Shown here piece by piece: positions 42,846 through 52,564 of a stretch of DNA of 64,000 nt (positions are counted from its first letter, which is position 1; each line of letters starts with the position of its first letter). Source of the stretch: Cytobacillus gottheilii (GTDB lineage Bacteria > Bacillota > Bacilli > Bacillales > Cytobacillaceae); contig NZ_LT800494.1 of NCBI RefSeq assembly GCF_900166665.1, positions 86,459-150,458 of the forward strand, given 5' to 3'. Below the pieces are notes generated by a model. It did no database searches, was not told the DNA's origin, and saw only the letters and a list, made by a program, of their open reading frames with translations. The translations under genes and the position numbers were made by a program.

Positions 42846-42964
42846 TAATCGCTTCTCAAATTTGCACCCTTAAACATTAAATGTAAAAATAATATAAACC
42901 ACCGAAATTATGCAGAACATACAAATAGAAACTATCACATTTTTTTAAAGAGAAGGGGACATAT

Positions 42965-43675
42965 ATGGATAAGAAAATTCTAGTAGTAGACGATGAAAAG
43001 CCAATTGCAGATATATTACAATTTAACCTGAAAAAAGAAGGCTTTGATGTGCATTGTGCTTATGATGGCAACTCTGCGATTGAAATGGTAGAGGAAATTA
43101 AGCCTGATATGATTCTTCTGGATATTATGCTTCCGCAAAGAGACGGCATTGAAGTTTGCCGAGAGGTCCGCAAAAAATATGATATGCCGATTATCATGCT
43201 GACAGCAAAAGATTCGGAAATCGATAAAGTACTAGGCTTGGAGCTTGGAGCAGACGACTACGTAACAAAACCATTCAGCACGAGAGAGCTTATTGCACGA
43301 GTGAAGGCAAACTTAAGAAGACATCAGCAGATTTCGGAGCGTGCGGTGGAAGAAGAGGAAACCAATGAAATTGAAGTCGGTGCTTTAACCATTCATCCGG
43401 ATGCCTATATTGTTTCGAAACGCGGAGACCAAATTGAGCTGACACACCGCGAATTTGAACTTCTACATTACCTGGCAAGACATATCGGACAAGTTATGAC
43501 GCGTGAACATCTGCTGCAAACAGTATGGGGTTATGATTACTATGGAGATGTCAGAACGGTTGATGTAACCGTAAGAAGACTGCGTGAAAAGATTGAGGAC
43601 AATCCAAGTCATCCAACATGGATCGTTACACGACGAGGAGTGGGGTACTATTTGCGTAATCCAGAACAGGAGTAA
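42965..43675 (+). CDS. walR: Essential response regulator WalR
   Basis: OmpR-family regulator of 236 residues: receiver domain with phospho-acceptor D53 ([11 protein letters not shown]), Lys in DDYVTKPFS, and a winged-helix DNA-binding domain ending [16 protein letters not shown]. With WalK it controls cell-wall homeostasis and is essential in low-GC Firmicutes. GAAGGGGAC precedes the ATG. First gene of walRKHIJ. Also called yycF or vicR. Confidence 0.98.
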   Translation: MDKKILVVDDEKPIADILQFNLKKEGFDVHCAYDGNSAIEMVEEIKPDMILLDIMLPQRDGIEVCREVRKKYDMPIIMLTAKDSEIDKVLGLELGADDYVTKPFSTRELIARVKANLRRHQQISERAVEEEETNEIEVGALTIHPDAYIVSKRGDQIELTHREFELLHYLARHIGQVMTREHLLQTVWGYDYYGDVRTVDVTVRRLREKIEDNPSHPTWIVTRRGVGYYLRNPEQE

Positions 43676-43684
43676 AAGAAATTG

Positions 43685-45517
43685 ATGAACAAGGTTGGGT
43701 TCTTTCGCTCGATTCATTTAAAGTTTGTGATCATCTATGTATTGCTGATTTTTATTGCCATACAAACCATTGGAGTCTACTTTGTCCGCCAGCTGGAAAC
43801 AACCTTGAAGGATAACTTTAAATCAACGATTGAAGATCGTGTAGACTTGCTTGCTTATTACTTGGAGGAACAGCTGTCTAAGGATCGGAATGTCGAGGAT
43901 GAGAGCGCACCGACATTGCAGGCTGACATTTATCGCTTATTGCGCGATTACTATTCAGAAGATGTGACAGAGGTGCGGGTTATTGATGAATACAACCGAA
44001 TACTCGGTTCATCTGATCCAGATAATCAGTATTTAGTGGGACAGACCGCTATCGATACGATTATCAATAAAACATTGGCAACGAGCCAGCCGGCAAATGA
44101 AGAACGCATCGATCGGCAAACAGGAAATCGGATTTGGAGACTTGTGACGCCAATTGAAACGAATGGAGAAATTGTTGGAGTCATTTATTTAGAAGGCAAA
44201 ATAGAAAATGTATATGAACAAATGAAGCAGATCAATAAAATCTTTGCTTCAGGTACGGCAATTGCCTTGGCTATAACAGCGGTTCTTGGTGTACTGCTTT
44301 CCCAAACGATTACCAAGCCGATCTCTGATATGCGTAAACAGGCTTTAGCTATGGCGAAAGGGAACTTCTCGCGTAAGGTTAAAATATATGGTCAGGACGA
44401 AATTGGGCAGCTTGCGATGACGTTTAACAATTTGACGAAGAAGCTGCAGGAAGCTCATGCGACCACTGAGGGTGAGCGCAGAAAGCTATCCTCTGTTCTT
44501 TCCTATATGACAGACGGGGTGATCGCAACGGATCGAAAGGGACGTGTCATTTTGATCAATGATCCCGCGGCTAAAATGCTGAATGTTTCACGTGAAACAG
44601 TACTGTCTTCCTCCATTGTTTCGCTGCTGGAGTTAGAGGAAGAATATACATTTGAAGCCCTTTTGGACGAACAGGATTCAGTCATTTTAGACTATAGTGA
44701 TCAGCCAAACCCACTAATTTTGCGTGCTAACTTTTCAGTCATTCAAAAAGAAACTGGCTTTGTAAACGGCTTGATTACAGTACTGCACGATATTACCGAG
44801 CAGGAAAAAATTGATATGGAACGCAGAGAGTTTGTGGCCAACGTTTCACATGAATTGAGAACACCTTTGACGACAATGAGAAGTTACCTGGAAGCACTGG
44901 CAGAAGGAGCTTGGGAAGACCAAGAAATTGCGCCGCATTTCTTAAATGTAACGCAAACAGAAACAGAGCGGATGATTCGCCTTGTAAATGACCTTCTTCA
45001 GCTTTCAAAAATGGACAGCAAGGATTATCGCTTAACAAAGGAATGGATTGATTTTATTCCGTTTTACAATCGAATTATTGATCGCTTTGAATTTACGAAA
45101 AGTCAAAATGTTATTTTTGAACGAAGGCTGCCTGAGCATTCAATTTTTGTAGAAATAGATGAAGATAAGCTGACACAAGTGTTGGATAATATTATTTCGA
45201 ATGCCTTAAAGTACTCACCTGAAGGCGGGAAAGTCTCGTTTAAGATTGAAGATCAAGAAGGCTACATCATCATAAGTATCTCTGACCAGGGAGTTGGGAT
45301 TCCAAAAGAAAATCTCAGCAAAATCTTTGAACGTTTTTATAGAGTCGATAAGGCTAGAACAAGAAAGCTTGGCGGCACTGGATTAGGACTCGCCATCGCT
45401 AAAGAAATGGTGGAAGCGCATGGAGGGAAAATTTGGGCTGATAGTATAGAAGGCAAAGGGACAACCGTTTCATTCAGTTTGCCTTATGACCGGACAGAAG
45501 AGGATGAGTGGGAATGA
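43685..45517 (+). CDS. walK: Essential sensor histidine kinase WalK
   Basis: A 610-residue membrane kinase: membrane segment at about 13-33, an extracytoplasmic Cache-like domain to about 180, second membrane segment at about 182-203, HAMP (TKPISDMRKQALAMAKGNF, partly quoted), PAS domain (about 263-370), HisKA with FVANVSHELRTPLTTM, and HATPase with N box IISNALKYSPEGG and G boxes DQGVGIP and GGTGLGLAIAKEM. The ATG at 43685 matches B. subtilis; an adjacent TTG at 43682 is better spaced from AGGAG. A perfect parS lies within the PAS-coding part. The stop overlaps walH. Confidence 0.97.
   Translation: MNKVGFFRSIHLKFVIIYVLLIFIAIQTIGVYFVRQLETTLKDNFKSTIEDRVDLLAYYLEEQLSKDRNVEDESAPTLQADIYRLLRDYYSEDVTEVRVIDEYNRILGSSDPDNQYLVGQTAIDTIINKTLATSQPANEERIDRQTGNRIWRLVTPIETNGEIVGVIYLEGKIENVYEQMKQINKIFASGTAIALAITAVLGVLLSQTITKPISDMRKQALAMAKGNFSRKVKIYGQDEIGQLAMTFNNLTKKLQEAHATTEGERRKLSSVLSYMTDGVIATDRKGRVILINDPAAKMLNVSRETVLSSSIVSLLELEEEYTFEALLDEQDSVILDYSDQPNPLILRANFSVIQKETGFVNGLITVLHDITEQEKIDMERREFVANVSHELRTPLTTMRSYLEALAEGAWEDQEIAPHFLNVTQTETERMIRLVNDLLQLSKMDSKDYRLTKEWIDFIPFYNRIIDRFEFTKSQNVIFERRLPEHSIFVEIDEDKLTQVLDNIISNALKYSPEGGKVSFKIEDQEGYIIISISDQGVGIPKENLSKIFERFYRVDKARTRKLGGTGLGLAIAKEMVEAHGGKIWADSIEGKGTTVSFSLPYDRTEEDEWE
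44584..44599. other. parS centromere site inside walK
   Basis: TGTTTCACGTGAAACA, identical to the site in parB, read in frame as Val-Ser-Arg-Glu-Thr within the WalK PAS region. About 31 kb from oriC and 19 kb from the parB site. Confidence 0.96.
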
Positions 45518-46845
45518 CGTATGAAAATATTAAAAATGTCATATTAGTCATTTTAGTCGTCATGAGCGGTGTTTTAACCTGGACTCTATGGACGTATCAG
45601 CCTAACCTCGAGCTGCTGGAAAATTTCAAAACGCTAAAAGAAGAACCCATCGGTCCTACTAATGAATTCAGCAAGCTCGTCTTGCCTGAGAAGGTTGTTT
45701 ACCATTATCCGAATAACGAACACTATGGAACAGTTGATATTGGCGAAATCAACAAAACGATTAACGAAATTAAAGAGTGGAACTTAACCGATTTCGAGGA
45801 CAGAAGCGATGAAGCAGATGTATTAATCTCTTCTATGTATGAGCCTGGAAATACGGTGATTTCTTTTCCTGATAATGTCCCGATCGAGCAATACAAAAAT
45901 GTGATTGCCATTGATGATGAGGTTCCATTATTGTTTGAATTTGACCATATTGTCATTAATTCAAATAATCTGGACAGGGAGGACGGAATTGTCTATTTTA
46001 TGTCCAAAAAGTCTAATACAGTCTTTCAAAGCCATGTAAGAGCGTCTCTTGTCCAATCCTTTAAAGATAAGTATTTTGAGAACTCGATTTTCAACGAGAA
46101 CTTTTCTAAATATTTTCGATACCAGCCATCTGGCGGAACGACGATCTTTGTTCCTTCAGGTGAAAGAGAACTTGTAAAGTATCAATATTTATCTGAGGAA
46201 TTCGAGTCCGATCGATTTAAAAACCTTCTATTCAGTGAACCTACGATTGTTCAGAAAAATGTCCAGTCTACAATGGAAGAATTCACTGATAGCTCCAGCC
46301 TGCTGAGGGTTATGCATGATTCCAATACGATTTCCTTTATTAATTTTGATACAAGTTCTGAATGGTCTCCTGTAGACAGTAATCTCTTAACTGAAAGCAT
46401 TGATTATGTTAATAGTCACGGAGGCTGGACAGACAATTACCGCTATGATTCGTTTGATCTAGCCAGTAATCGAGTTGTTTTCCGGCAGTATGAATTAAAT
46501 GGATACCCAATTTTCAGTGATAGCTCAAGTAAGTCAACGGTTCAAGTAAGCTGGAGTCAAGGGAAATTCCGTGAATATAGAAGAAGCAATTTTTCTTTTG
46601 ATGCACCTCTTTCTGATCATATAAAGGTTGGTCTTCCTTCAGGTGAGGCAGTTGTCAACTATTTGGAGAAGCTTGATGGAATGGAATTGAATCAGCTTGA
46701 GGATATAAAAATTGGCTATAAAATGACAAAGGATCCACAAACCAAATTAATTTATCTTGACCCTTCCTGGTACTACTTATATGGCGGGAATTGGATTATG
46801 TTGTCCATGGAGGAGACAGGAGGGATTAACCGTGGATTGGAGTAA
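45514..46845 (+). CDS. walH: WalK-associated regulatory protein WalH (YycH)
   Basis: A 443-residue protein with one N-terminal membrane anchor (NVILVILVVMSGVLTWTLW) and a large extracytoplasmic YycH fold. In B. subtilis YycH and YycI bind WalK in the membrane and restrain it. The ATG at 45514 overlaps the walK stop (ATGA), with AGAGGATG upstream; GTG at 45508 is an alternative. It overlaps walI by 14 bases. Confidence 0.93.
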   Translation: MTYENIKNVILVILVVMSGVLTWTLWTYQPNLELLENFKTLKEEPIGPTNEFSKLVLPEKVVYHYPNNEHYGTVDIGEINKTINEIKEWNLTDFEDRSDEADVLISSMYEPGNTVISFPDNVPIEQYKNVIAIDDEVPLLFEFDHIVINSNNLDREDGIVYFMSKKSNTVFQSHVRASLVQSFKDKYFENSIFNENFSKYFRYQPSGGTTIFVPSGERELVKYQYLSEEFESDRFKNLLFSEPTIVQKNVQSTMEEFTDSSSLLRVMHDSNTISFINFDTSSEWSPVDSNLLTESIDYVNSHGGWTDNYRYDSFDLASNRVVFRQYELNGYPIFSDSSSKSTVQVSWSQGKFREYRRSNFSFDAPLSDHIKVGLPSGEAVVNYLEKLDGMELNQLEDIKIGYKMTKDPQTKLIYLDPSWYYLYGGNWIMLSMEETGGINRGLE

Positions 46846-47620
46846 AATCAAAACCATTTTTATTATCGCTTTCCTGGTACTGGATGTGTATCTCGTCTAT
46901 GAATTTACAAAATTACGGGATGCCAGCGAATTGGCGCTGGAGTCAGAAGCGTCAGTAGAAAATCGGTTAAGAGCTGATGGCATTGAGTTTCCCGAACTGA
47001 AGAAAGACTACAATGAAATAAATTTAATTAATGCTGAACGCGAGGAATTCACAGAGGAAGATCTGGAAGATGCAAAGTTTGATGAGCAATCTGCTGAAAT
47101 CAATAGAGGCAAAGAATTAGTCGTCAGTTTAGATGAACCTTATTCAATAACTGAAGATGCCGATGCTGAGGAACTGAACACCTTTTTAGATACTTATGTC
47201 ATTCATGCAGACCAATATGCATTTTGGGAAAAAGGTGAAACAACGATTACCTTCTATCAGACTTTCGAAGGAAAAATGTTTTACAAAAACAATAATGGCC
47301 GGTTAACGCTGTTCTTGAATCCAGAGGGAGAAATCGTTTCTTATACTCAAACACTGCTCACCAATATTGAAGAGCGTGTAGAGGTTGAGGATCCGGTTCC
47401 GCCGCTTAGTGCAATGGAGACGTTGTATCAAAACAGCAAACTGCTTCCAAATTCAGTTATTACGGATGTAGAGATCGGTTATTACACATTCTTAAGTGAA
47501 AATACGACTACCTACACACTTACGCCTGTATGGCGATTTGTAGTAGAGGATCAAGGAAGTCTGTATGTAAATGTAAAGTATGGCGATATCATCGATTTAA
47601 GCAATATAGAGAATAATTAA
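46832..47620 (+). CDS. walI: WalK-associated regulatory protein WalI (YycI)
   Basis: A 262-residue single-anchor membrane protein starting (GTG)[20 protein letters not shown], the typical YycI N-terminus, followed by an extracytoplasmic YycI domain of the same fold as YycH. The GTG at 46832 follows AGGAGGG; the upstream open frame to 46757 lies inside walH and has no matching ribosome site. Partner of WalH in control of WalK. Confidence 0.94.
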   Translation: MDWSKIKTIFIIAFLVLDVYLVYEFTKLRDASELALESEASVENRLRADGIEFPELKKDYNEINLINAEREEFTEEDLEDAKFDEQSAEINRGKELVVSLDEPYSITEDADAEELNTFLDTYVIHADQYAFWEKGETTITFYQTFEGKMFYKNNNGRLTLFLNPEGEIVSYTQTLLTNIEERVEVEDPVPPLSAMETLYQNSKLLPNSVITDVEIGYYTFLSENTTTYTLTPVWRFVVEDQGSLYVNVKYGDIIDLSNIENN

Positions 47621-47633
47621 TGGGGGAGAAATT

Positions 47634-48428
47634 ATGTCCATGCAATTCAGCGTTCTTGCAAGCGGAAGTACTGGGAACGCCATATATGTTGAAAACGGGG
47701 AACATTCCTTTTTGGTTGACGCAGGATTAAGCGGCAAGCAAATGGAAACCTTATTTCAGCAAATTGACCGTGATATGGGGAAATTGTCCGGCATCCTTGT
47801 GACACATGAACATAGTGATCATATAAAAGGCGTAGGCATCGTTGCCCGCAAGTATAAGCTTCCTATTTATGCGAATGAAAAAACATGGCTGGCCATGGAC
47901 AATTTAATCGGTCAAATTCCTGTTGAGCAAAAATTCACTTTTGGTATGGAAACAGTGAAGTCATTCGGAAGCCTTGATATAGAGTCATTTGGTGTTTCCC
48001 ATGATGCGGCAGATCCGATGTTTTATGTATTCCATAGCAGTGGAAAAAAGCTTGTTCTGATCACAGATACTGGCTATGTCAGCGACCGGATGAAAGGATT
48101 AATCTCCAATGCAGATGCTTATGTGTTTGAGAGCAATCATGATGTGCAAATGCTAAGAATGGGACGTTATCCTTGGAGCATTAAACGCCGCATTTTAAGC
48201 GACGTCGGTCATGTTTCCAATGAAGATGCTGCGATCGCGATGAGCGAAGTAGCGGGAGATCGTACGAAAAGCATCTACCTTGCTCACTTAAGCCAAGACA
48301 ACAACATTAAAGATTTAGCACGGATGTCCGTCGCTCAAACGCTTGAAACACAAGGTATTATTGCAGGCGAACAGTTTACCCTTTATGATACAGATCCGAA
48401 AACACCAACCATATTAACGGCGGTGTAA
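47634..48428 (+). CDS. walJ: Metallo-beta-lactamase fold hydrolase WalJ
   Basis: A 264-residue MBL-fold protein with metal-binding THEHSDH (HxHxDH) near residue 58 and ASGSTGN at the N-terminus. WalJ (YycJ/VicX) is a 5'-3' DNA exonuclease-like protein linked to coordination of replication with division. GGGGGAG lies before the ATG at 47634. Last gene of the wal operon, followed by a strong terminator. Confidence 0.96.
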   Translation: MSMQFSVLASGSTGNAIYVENGEHSFLVDAGLSGKQMETLFQQIDRDMGKLSGILVTHEHSDHIKGVGIVARKYKLPIYANEKTWLAMDNLIGQIPVEQKFTFGMETVKSFGSLDIESFGVSHDAADPMFYVFHSSGKKLVLITDTGYVSDRMKGLISNADAYVFESNHDVQMLRMGRYPWSIKRRILSDVGHVSNEDAAIAMSEVAGDRTKSIYLAHLSQDNNIKDLARMSVAQTLETQGIIAGEQFTLYDTDPKTPTILTAV

Positions 48429-48432
48429 AAAT

Positions 48433-48473
48433 AAAAAGCAGCAAAGGACCTAATGAGCCTTTGCTGCTTTTTT
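48433..48473 (+). terminator. Terminator of the wal operon
   Basis: Perfect 15-bp stem AAAAAGCAGCAAAGG / CCTTTGCTGCTTTTT with a 10-base loop and T-run. Confidence 0.95.
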
Positions 48474-48664
48474 ACATAGATGTTCGTATGTTAATAAAAC
48501 GCAAACAAATTATGAACAAACTCGTAAGATTAACAGAAGATAAGTGTTTTTTTTAGAATTTTATTTTTGACTGAGTATAATAATGGGTATAGAGGTAAAA
48601 TAAATGATAGCCATCATCTTATAGAAAAAACCTATACTTTAAAAAGGGAAAGGATGAATTACAT

Positions 48665-49882
48665 ATGGGCTATTATGATCAGGATTATGAAAATCGCTCA
48701 AGCCGGCAAAGAGGCAAAAAGAGCGGTTATTTTTTGGCGAGCCTTGTAGGTCTCATTCTTGGTGCCCTGCTTGTTGTCATTGCACTGCCAAAGCTGATTG
48801 ATTACAATGTGCTTCCATATTCTGCGGAAGAAACCGAGCAGCGTACAAATAATAACTCATCTAATGTTGAAACCCAGAATCTCTCTCTTGATGTGGTGAC
48901 AGATGTAACACAGGCAGTCGATAAAGCGGGTGATGCGGTTGTCAGCATTACAAACCTTCAATCGAATAGCTTCTGGGGTGGGCAGGAATCTGGAAGTGCT
49001 CCAGCAGGAACTGGATCTGGCGTCATTTATAAGAAAGACGGAAATAAAGCATTTATTGTTACCAACCACCATGTAGTCGATGGGGCGCAGCAGCTTGAAG
49101 TAAGTCTTGCGAATGGAACAAAGATTCCGGCTACCCTTGTAGGAAGTGATATATGGACGGATTTAGCCGTTATTGAAGTAGACGGAAATGAAATCGACAC
49201 GGTAGCTGAATTTGGCGATTCAGATGCACTGAAAACAGGTGAACCTGTTATTGCTATTGGAAATCCGCTCGGCACATTTGAAGGGTCTGTAACACAAGGA
49301 ATCATTTCCGGTTTAGAGCGAACAGTTCCGGTTGATATTGACCAAAATGGAACAGTGGATTGGCAGGCAGAAGTACTGCAGACGGATGCAGCCATTAACC
49401 CGGGAAATAGCGGAGGAGCACTTGTAAACATTGGCGGACAGCTCATCGGCATCAATTCCATGAAAATTGCTGAGTCGGCGGTAGAGGGAATTGGTTTAGC
49501 TATTCCAATTAATTATGCAAGACCAATTATTGATGATCTTGAGCAATTTGGAGAAGTAAAACGTCCTTATTTAGGTGTAGGATTACAATCAGTAACCGAA
49601 ATCCCAGGCTATCATCAGCAGCAAACATTAAAGCTGCCACAAGATGTGAAAAGTGGAGTAGCCATTACACAGGTAGAGCCAAATTCACCAGCCGCACAAG
49701 CTGGACTGCAGGAATTTGATGTTATAGTGGAAATGGATGGCGAGCAGATTGATGATGTCATTGGCTTGCGTAAGCATCTATATAACCAGAAAAAAGTCGG
49801 TGACCAAATGCAGATTGTCATTTATCGCAATGGTGAACAGCAAGAAGTAACCGTGAAGCTGAGTGACGTTACTACTTTTTAG
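48665..49882 (+). CDS. htrC: HtrA-like membrane serine protease (HtrC/YyxA)
   Basis: A 405-residue envelope-quality-control protease. Short cytoplasmic N-terminus, membrane anchor at about 22-42, trypsin-like domain with catalytic triad H136 (TNHHVV), D166 (TDLAV) and S249 (NPGNSGGAL), and a C-terminal PDZ domain (about 295-395). AAAGGATG precedes the ATG. In B. subtilis the htrC/yyxA gene follows walJ in the same way and precedes rlmH. Confidence 0.96.
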   Translation: MGYYDQDYENRSSRQRGKKSGYFLASLVGLILGALLVVIALPKLIDYNVLPYSAEETEQRTNNNSSNVETQNLSLDVVTDVTQAVDKAGDAVVSITNLQSNSFWGGQESGSAPAGTGSGVIYKKDGNKAFIVTNHHVVDGAQQLEVSLANGTKIPATLVGSDIWTDLAVIEVDGNEIDTVAEFGDSDALKTGEPVIAIGNPLGTFEGSVTQGIISGLERTVPVDIDQNGTVDWQAEVLQTDAAINPGNSGGALVNIGGQLIGINSMKIAESAVEGIGLAIPINYARPIIDDLEQFGEVKRPYLGVGLQSVTEIPGYHQQQTLKLPQDVKSGVAITQVEPNSPAAQAGLQEFDVIVEMDGEQIDDVIGLRKHLYNQKKVGDQMQIVIYRNGEQQEVTVKLSDVTTF

Positions 49883-49961
49883 GCAAGGTATTCAGCAGTA
49901 ATGCAAGATTTCAGAGCAAACAAACTCGGTTTGTCTAAAATATATGGAACCTAGAAATACT

Positions 49962-49994
49962 AAACAGGAGAGCATAACGCACTCCTGTTTTTTT
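49962..49994 (+). terminator. Intrinsic terminator after htrC
   Basis: Perfect 9-bp stem AAACAGGAG / CTCCTGTTT followed by a T-run. Confidence 0.88.
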
Positions 49995-50043
49995 CTGTGC
50001 AAAAATCAAAACACATAAAAGGTGTCAATATGTTAAGATGTAG

Positions 50044-50087
50044 TGTGGATAACTGGAAGATGTGAGGTTTTACAGAGTTTATCCACA
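50044..50087. promoter_or_regulatory. DnaA boxes upstream of the CxxH/CxxC gene
   Basis: Two perfect inverted DnaA boxes: TGTGGATAA (50044-50052) and TTATCCACA (50079-50087), 40-80 bases before the small gene. Confidence 0.8.
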
Positions 50088-50126
50088 TTGTTAATAAATT
50101 GATTGTAAAAGAGGAGCGTTTTGAAA

Positions 50127-50291
50127 TTGAAAATTTACTGCTGTGAGGAACATGTTGAGCTAGCCATTGATATGATTGTAGATGAGCTGGAAACTTTCCC
50201 GCAATTGACGCAAATGGAAGATGAACAAAAATTATCAACAGCCTGTGAATATTGTCGAAATACCGCAATATATGTTGTGGCGAACAAGTGA
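50127..50291 (+). CDS. CxxH/CxxC small protein
   Basis: A 54-residue protein reading MKIYCCEEHVELAIDMI at the start and TACEYCRNTAIYVVANK at the end. The C-x-x-H (CEEH) and C-x-x-C (CEYC) pairs suggest a zinc or metal knuckle; this matches a small Bacillaceae family named for these motifs, of unknown function. The TTG at 50127 is 10 bases from AGGAG; a TTG at 50121 is nearer. DnaA boxes lie before, after and (TTATCAACA, 50232-50240) inside the gene. Confidence 0.82.
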   Translation: MKIYCCEEHVELAIDMIVDELETFPQLTQMEDEQKLSTACEYCRNTAIYVVANK

Positions 50292-50303
50292 TTCCATACC
50301 ATA

Positions 50304-50346
50304 TGTGGATAGAAAATGTGGACATGTGGATAACTACTGTGGATAT
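50304..50346. promoter_or_regulatory. DnaA-box cluster between the CxxH/CxxC gene and dacC
   Basis: One perfect box (TGTGGATAA, 50325-50333) and three near matches (50304-50312, 50317-50325, 50338-50346), all in one orientation in 43 bases. With the boxes at 50044-50087 the locus has at least six. Confidence 0.8.
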
Positions 50347-50497
50347 GTTGTTTGTACCTGAGGATTGCCTGTGAATATCTATCTATTTTTCTAAATAAAC
50401 GGTAGGCCATCAGAATGAATTTACTGAAATCCTATATTCTTTTTCTGGAATTTTTCGATATACTATTATAAATTTCCATAAAGGATGTGAAGCTGTA

Positions 50498-52030
50498 ATG
50501 ATTCAAAGGTTTTACAGATCGAGAGCTTTAATAGCTGTTTTAGCATTACTCCTATTGGTACCTTTAACAGTCGGAGATCATGCCAGAGCAACAAATGATG
50601 TACAAAATAACTCGACAGCAGCAGAATCGACAGAAACAACATCCACAGAGAAGACATCATTGACAGAAGAATTAAATGTCATTCTTCAAGATGAACGGCT
50701 TGCCGGTGCACTAACAGGAGTAAGCGTAAGAAATGCTGAAAATGGAGAAATGGTCTATACCCAAAACGGGGATATCCGACTTCATCCGGCCTCCAATCAA
50801 AAGATTCTCACAGGGGCAGCAGCATTAGCAACACTTGGCGGTGATTACCGATTTTCAACGGAAATTTTAACAGATGGAATGGTAAGAGGGAAAGTACTTC
50901 AAGGAGACTTATACATAAAAGGCAAAGGCGATCCAACCCTTTTAAAAAAGGATCTGGATGCATTTGCTAAAGAACTGAAAGCAAAAGGCATTGAAAAAAT
51001 CAATGGAGATATTATCGGAGACGATAGCTGGTATGACGATGTGCGCCTGTCGACTGACTTGAACTGGGATGACGAATCGAACTACACAGGTGCACAGGTC
51101 TCAGCTCTTACCTTATCTCCTAATGAAGATTATGATATGGGCACAGTTATCGTAGAAGTGACAGCTGGGAAAAAGCCCGGCGATAAGGCGCAGGTTTCCG
51201 TTACTCCAGCAACGGACTATGTGAACATCGTAACCGAGGCAGCTACTGTTGCAAAAGGCGAATCAAAAAGCATCTCGATCAGCAGAGAACACGGCACAAA
51301 TGATATTGTCATTAAAGGGAAAATCCCGCTAGAAGGTTCAGCGTCGCGATCATGGGTATCTGTATGGGAACCAACAGGTTATGTGCTGGATGTGTTTACG
51401 AAGTCACTGCAAGAACAAGGAATCAAGCAGATTGGCAAAAACGAAGTAAAACGTGGCGTAACAGCTGAGGATGCAGAGCTGCTAGCCTCCAAACAATCCA
51501 TGTCATTAAAGGAATTGTTCCTGCCATTTATGAAGCTTAGCAACAATGGCCATGCAGAAATGATCGTCAAGGCAATGGGCAAAGAGATTCATGGGGAAGG
51601 CAGCTGGGACAAGGGTCTCGACGTTGTTGAAAGCCAGCTAGCCTCATTTGACCTAGACATGGAATCCATCCTGCTCCGTGACGGATCAGGCATGTCTCAT
51701 AAAAACCTTATTCCAGCAGAGCAGCTAACAAAGCTGCTTTATGAAATACAAGATGAACCATGGTATCCGCAATTTGAATATTCCCTGCCTGTCGCAGGAA
51801 TTTCAGACCGATTAGTAGGAGGAACATTGCGCAACCGACTTAAGGGTGAGAATACACAAGGAAACGTCAAAGCGAAAACCGGCTCCCTTACTGGTGCCAA
51901 CACCCTATCCGGCTACGTCACAGCAAAAAGTGGCGAGAAGTTCATCTTCTCGATTATGATGAACAACTATATCAGCGGGTCGATGACGGAAATCCAAGAC
52001 AGGATTGTGGAAACACTTGCGAAGCAGTGA
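50498..52030 (+). CDS. dacC: D-alanyl-D-alanine carboxypeptidase, class C PBP (DacC/PBP4a type, S13 family)
   Basis: An exported penicillin-binding enzyme of 510 residues that trims or cleaves peptidoglycan stem peptides. Signal peptide (RSRALIAVLALLLLVPLTVG), then active-site motifs S99-N-Q-K102 (SxxK), S-N-N in KLSNNGHAEM (SxN) and KTG in KAKTGSL, with the large inserted domain between SxxK and SxN characteristic of the S13 family. GGATGTGA precedes the ATG. A terminator follows. Confidence 0.93.
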   Translation: MIQRFYRSRALIAVLALLLLVPLTVGDHARATNDVQNNSTAAESTETTSTEKTSLTEELNVILQDERLAGALTGVSVRNAENGEMVYTQNGDIRLHPASNQKILTGAAALATLGGDYRFSTEILTDGMVRGKVLQGDLYIKGKGDPTLLKKDLDAFAKELKAKGIEKINGDIIGDDSWYDDVRLSTDLNWDDESNYTGAQVSALTLSPNEDYDMGTVIVEVTAGKKPGDKAQVSVTPATDYVNIVTEAATVAKGESKSISISREHGTNDIVIKGKIPLEGSASRSWVSVWEPTGYVLDVFTKSLQEQGIKQIGKNEVKRGVTAEDAELLASKQSMSLKELFLPFMKLSNNGHAEMIVKAMGKEIHGEGSWDKGLDVVESQLASFDLDMESILLRDGSGMSHKNLIPAEQLTKLLYEIQDEPWYPQFEYSLPVAGISDRLVGGTLRNRLKGENTQGNVKAKTGSLTGANTLSGYVTAKSGEKFIFSIMMNNYISGSMTEIQDRIVETLAKQ

Positions 52031-52064
52031 AACTAGTGGGAAACCACCAGTCCATGATCAGATA

Positions 52065-52101
52065 AAAAAAATCCTGGCGATTATTTCGCCGGGATTTTTT
52101 T
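52065..52101 (+). terminator. Intrinsic terminator after dacC
   Basis: Stem ATCCTGGCG / CGCCGGGAT with one T-G pair, A-run before and T-run after. Confidence 0.9.
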
Positions 52102-52198
52102 GCCTCCAAATGTAAGTTTCATTATTTACTCAAAAACAATGTTCATCATTATTGTTATAATAGGATAGATAAATTGAATGAGCGGAGGAACTATATTA

Positions 52199-52540
52199 AT
52201 GAGCCAATACCCGAATTGCCCAAAATGCCAATCTGCATATACTTACGATGATGGGACTTTTCTCGTTTGCCCGGAGTGCGGATACGAGTGGAGTGCGAAT
52301 GAGGAAACAGAAGCTGCTGGAGATACGAAGAACGTCAAAGATGCTAACGGAAATATTTTAAATGACGGCGATACCGTGAGTGTAATAAAAGATCTGAAAG
52401 TAAAAGGCAGTTCATCTGTACTGAAGCAAGGTACGAAAGTGAAAGGAATCCGCTTAGTGGACGGAGATCATGATATTGATTGCAAGATCACTGGATTTGG
52501 TGCCATGAAATTAAAATCCGAATTTGTGAAGAAAATCTAA
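52199..52540 (+). CDS. yjdM: Zinc-ribbon protein of the PhnA/YjdM family
   Basis: A 113-residue protein with an N-terminal zinc ribbon ([12 protein letters not shown]...CPECGYEW, four cysteines) and a C-terminal SH3-like PhnA domain ([29 protein letters not shown]). Despite the historical name no phosphonate function is established. The ATG at 52199 matches the family start; AGCGGAGGAA lies upstream and an in-frame ATG at 52178 overlaps that site. Confidence 0.93.
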   Translation: MSQYPNCPKCQSAYTYDDGTFLVCPECGYEWSANEETEAAGDTKNVKDANGNILNDGDTVSVIKDLKVKGSSSVLKQGTKVKGIRLVDGDHDIDCKITGFGAMKLKSEFVKKI

Positions 52541-52564
52541 GAAAATAAACAAACAGGAGCCACC

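Noticed and set aside
44845-44862. Possible third parS (GTTTCACATGAA) in walK
   Set aside because: It encodes the conserved histidine-kinase H box and deviates from the palindrome in the centre.
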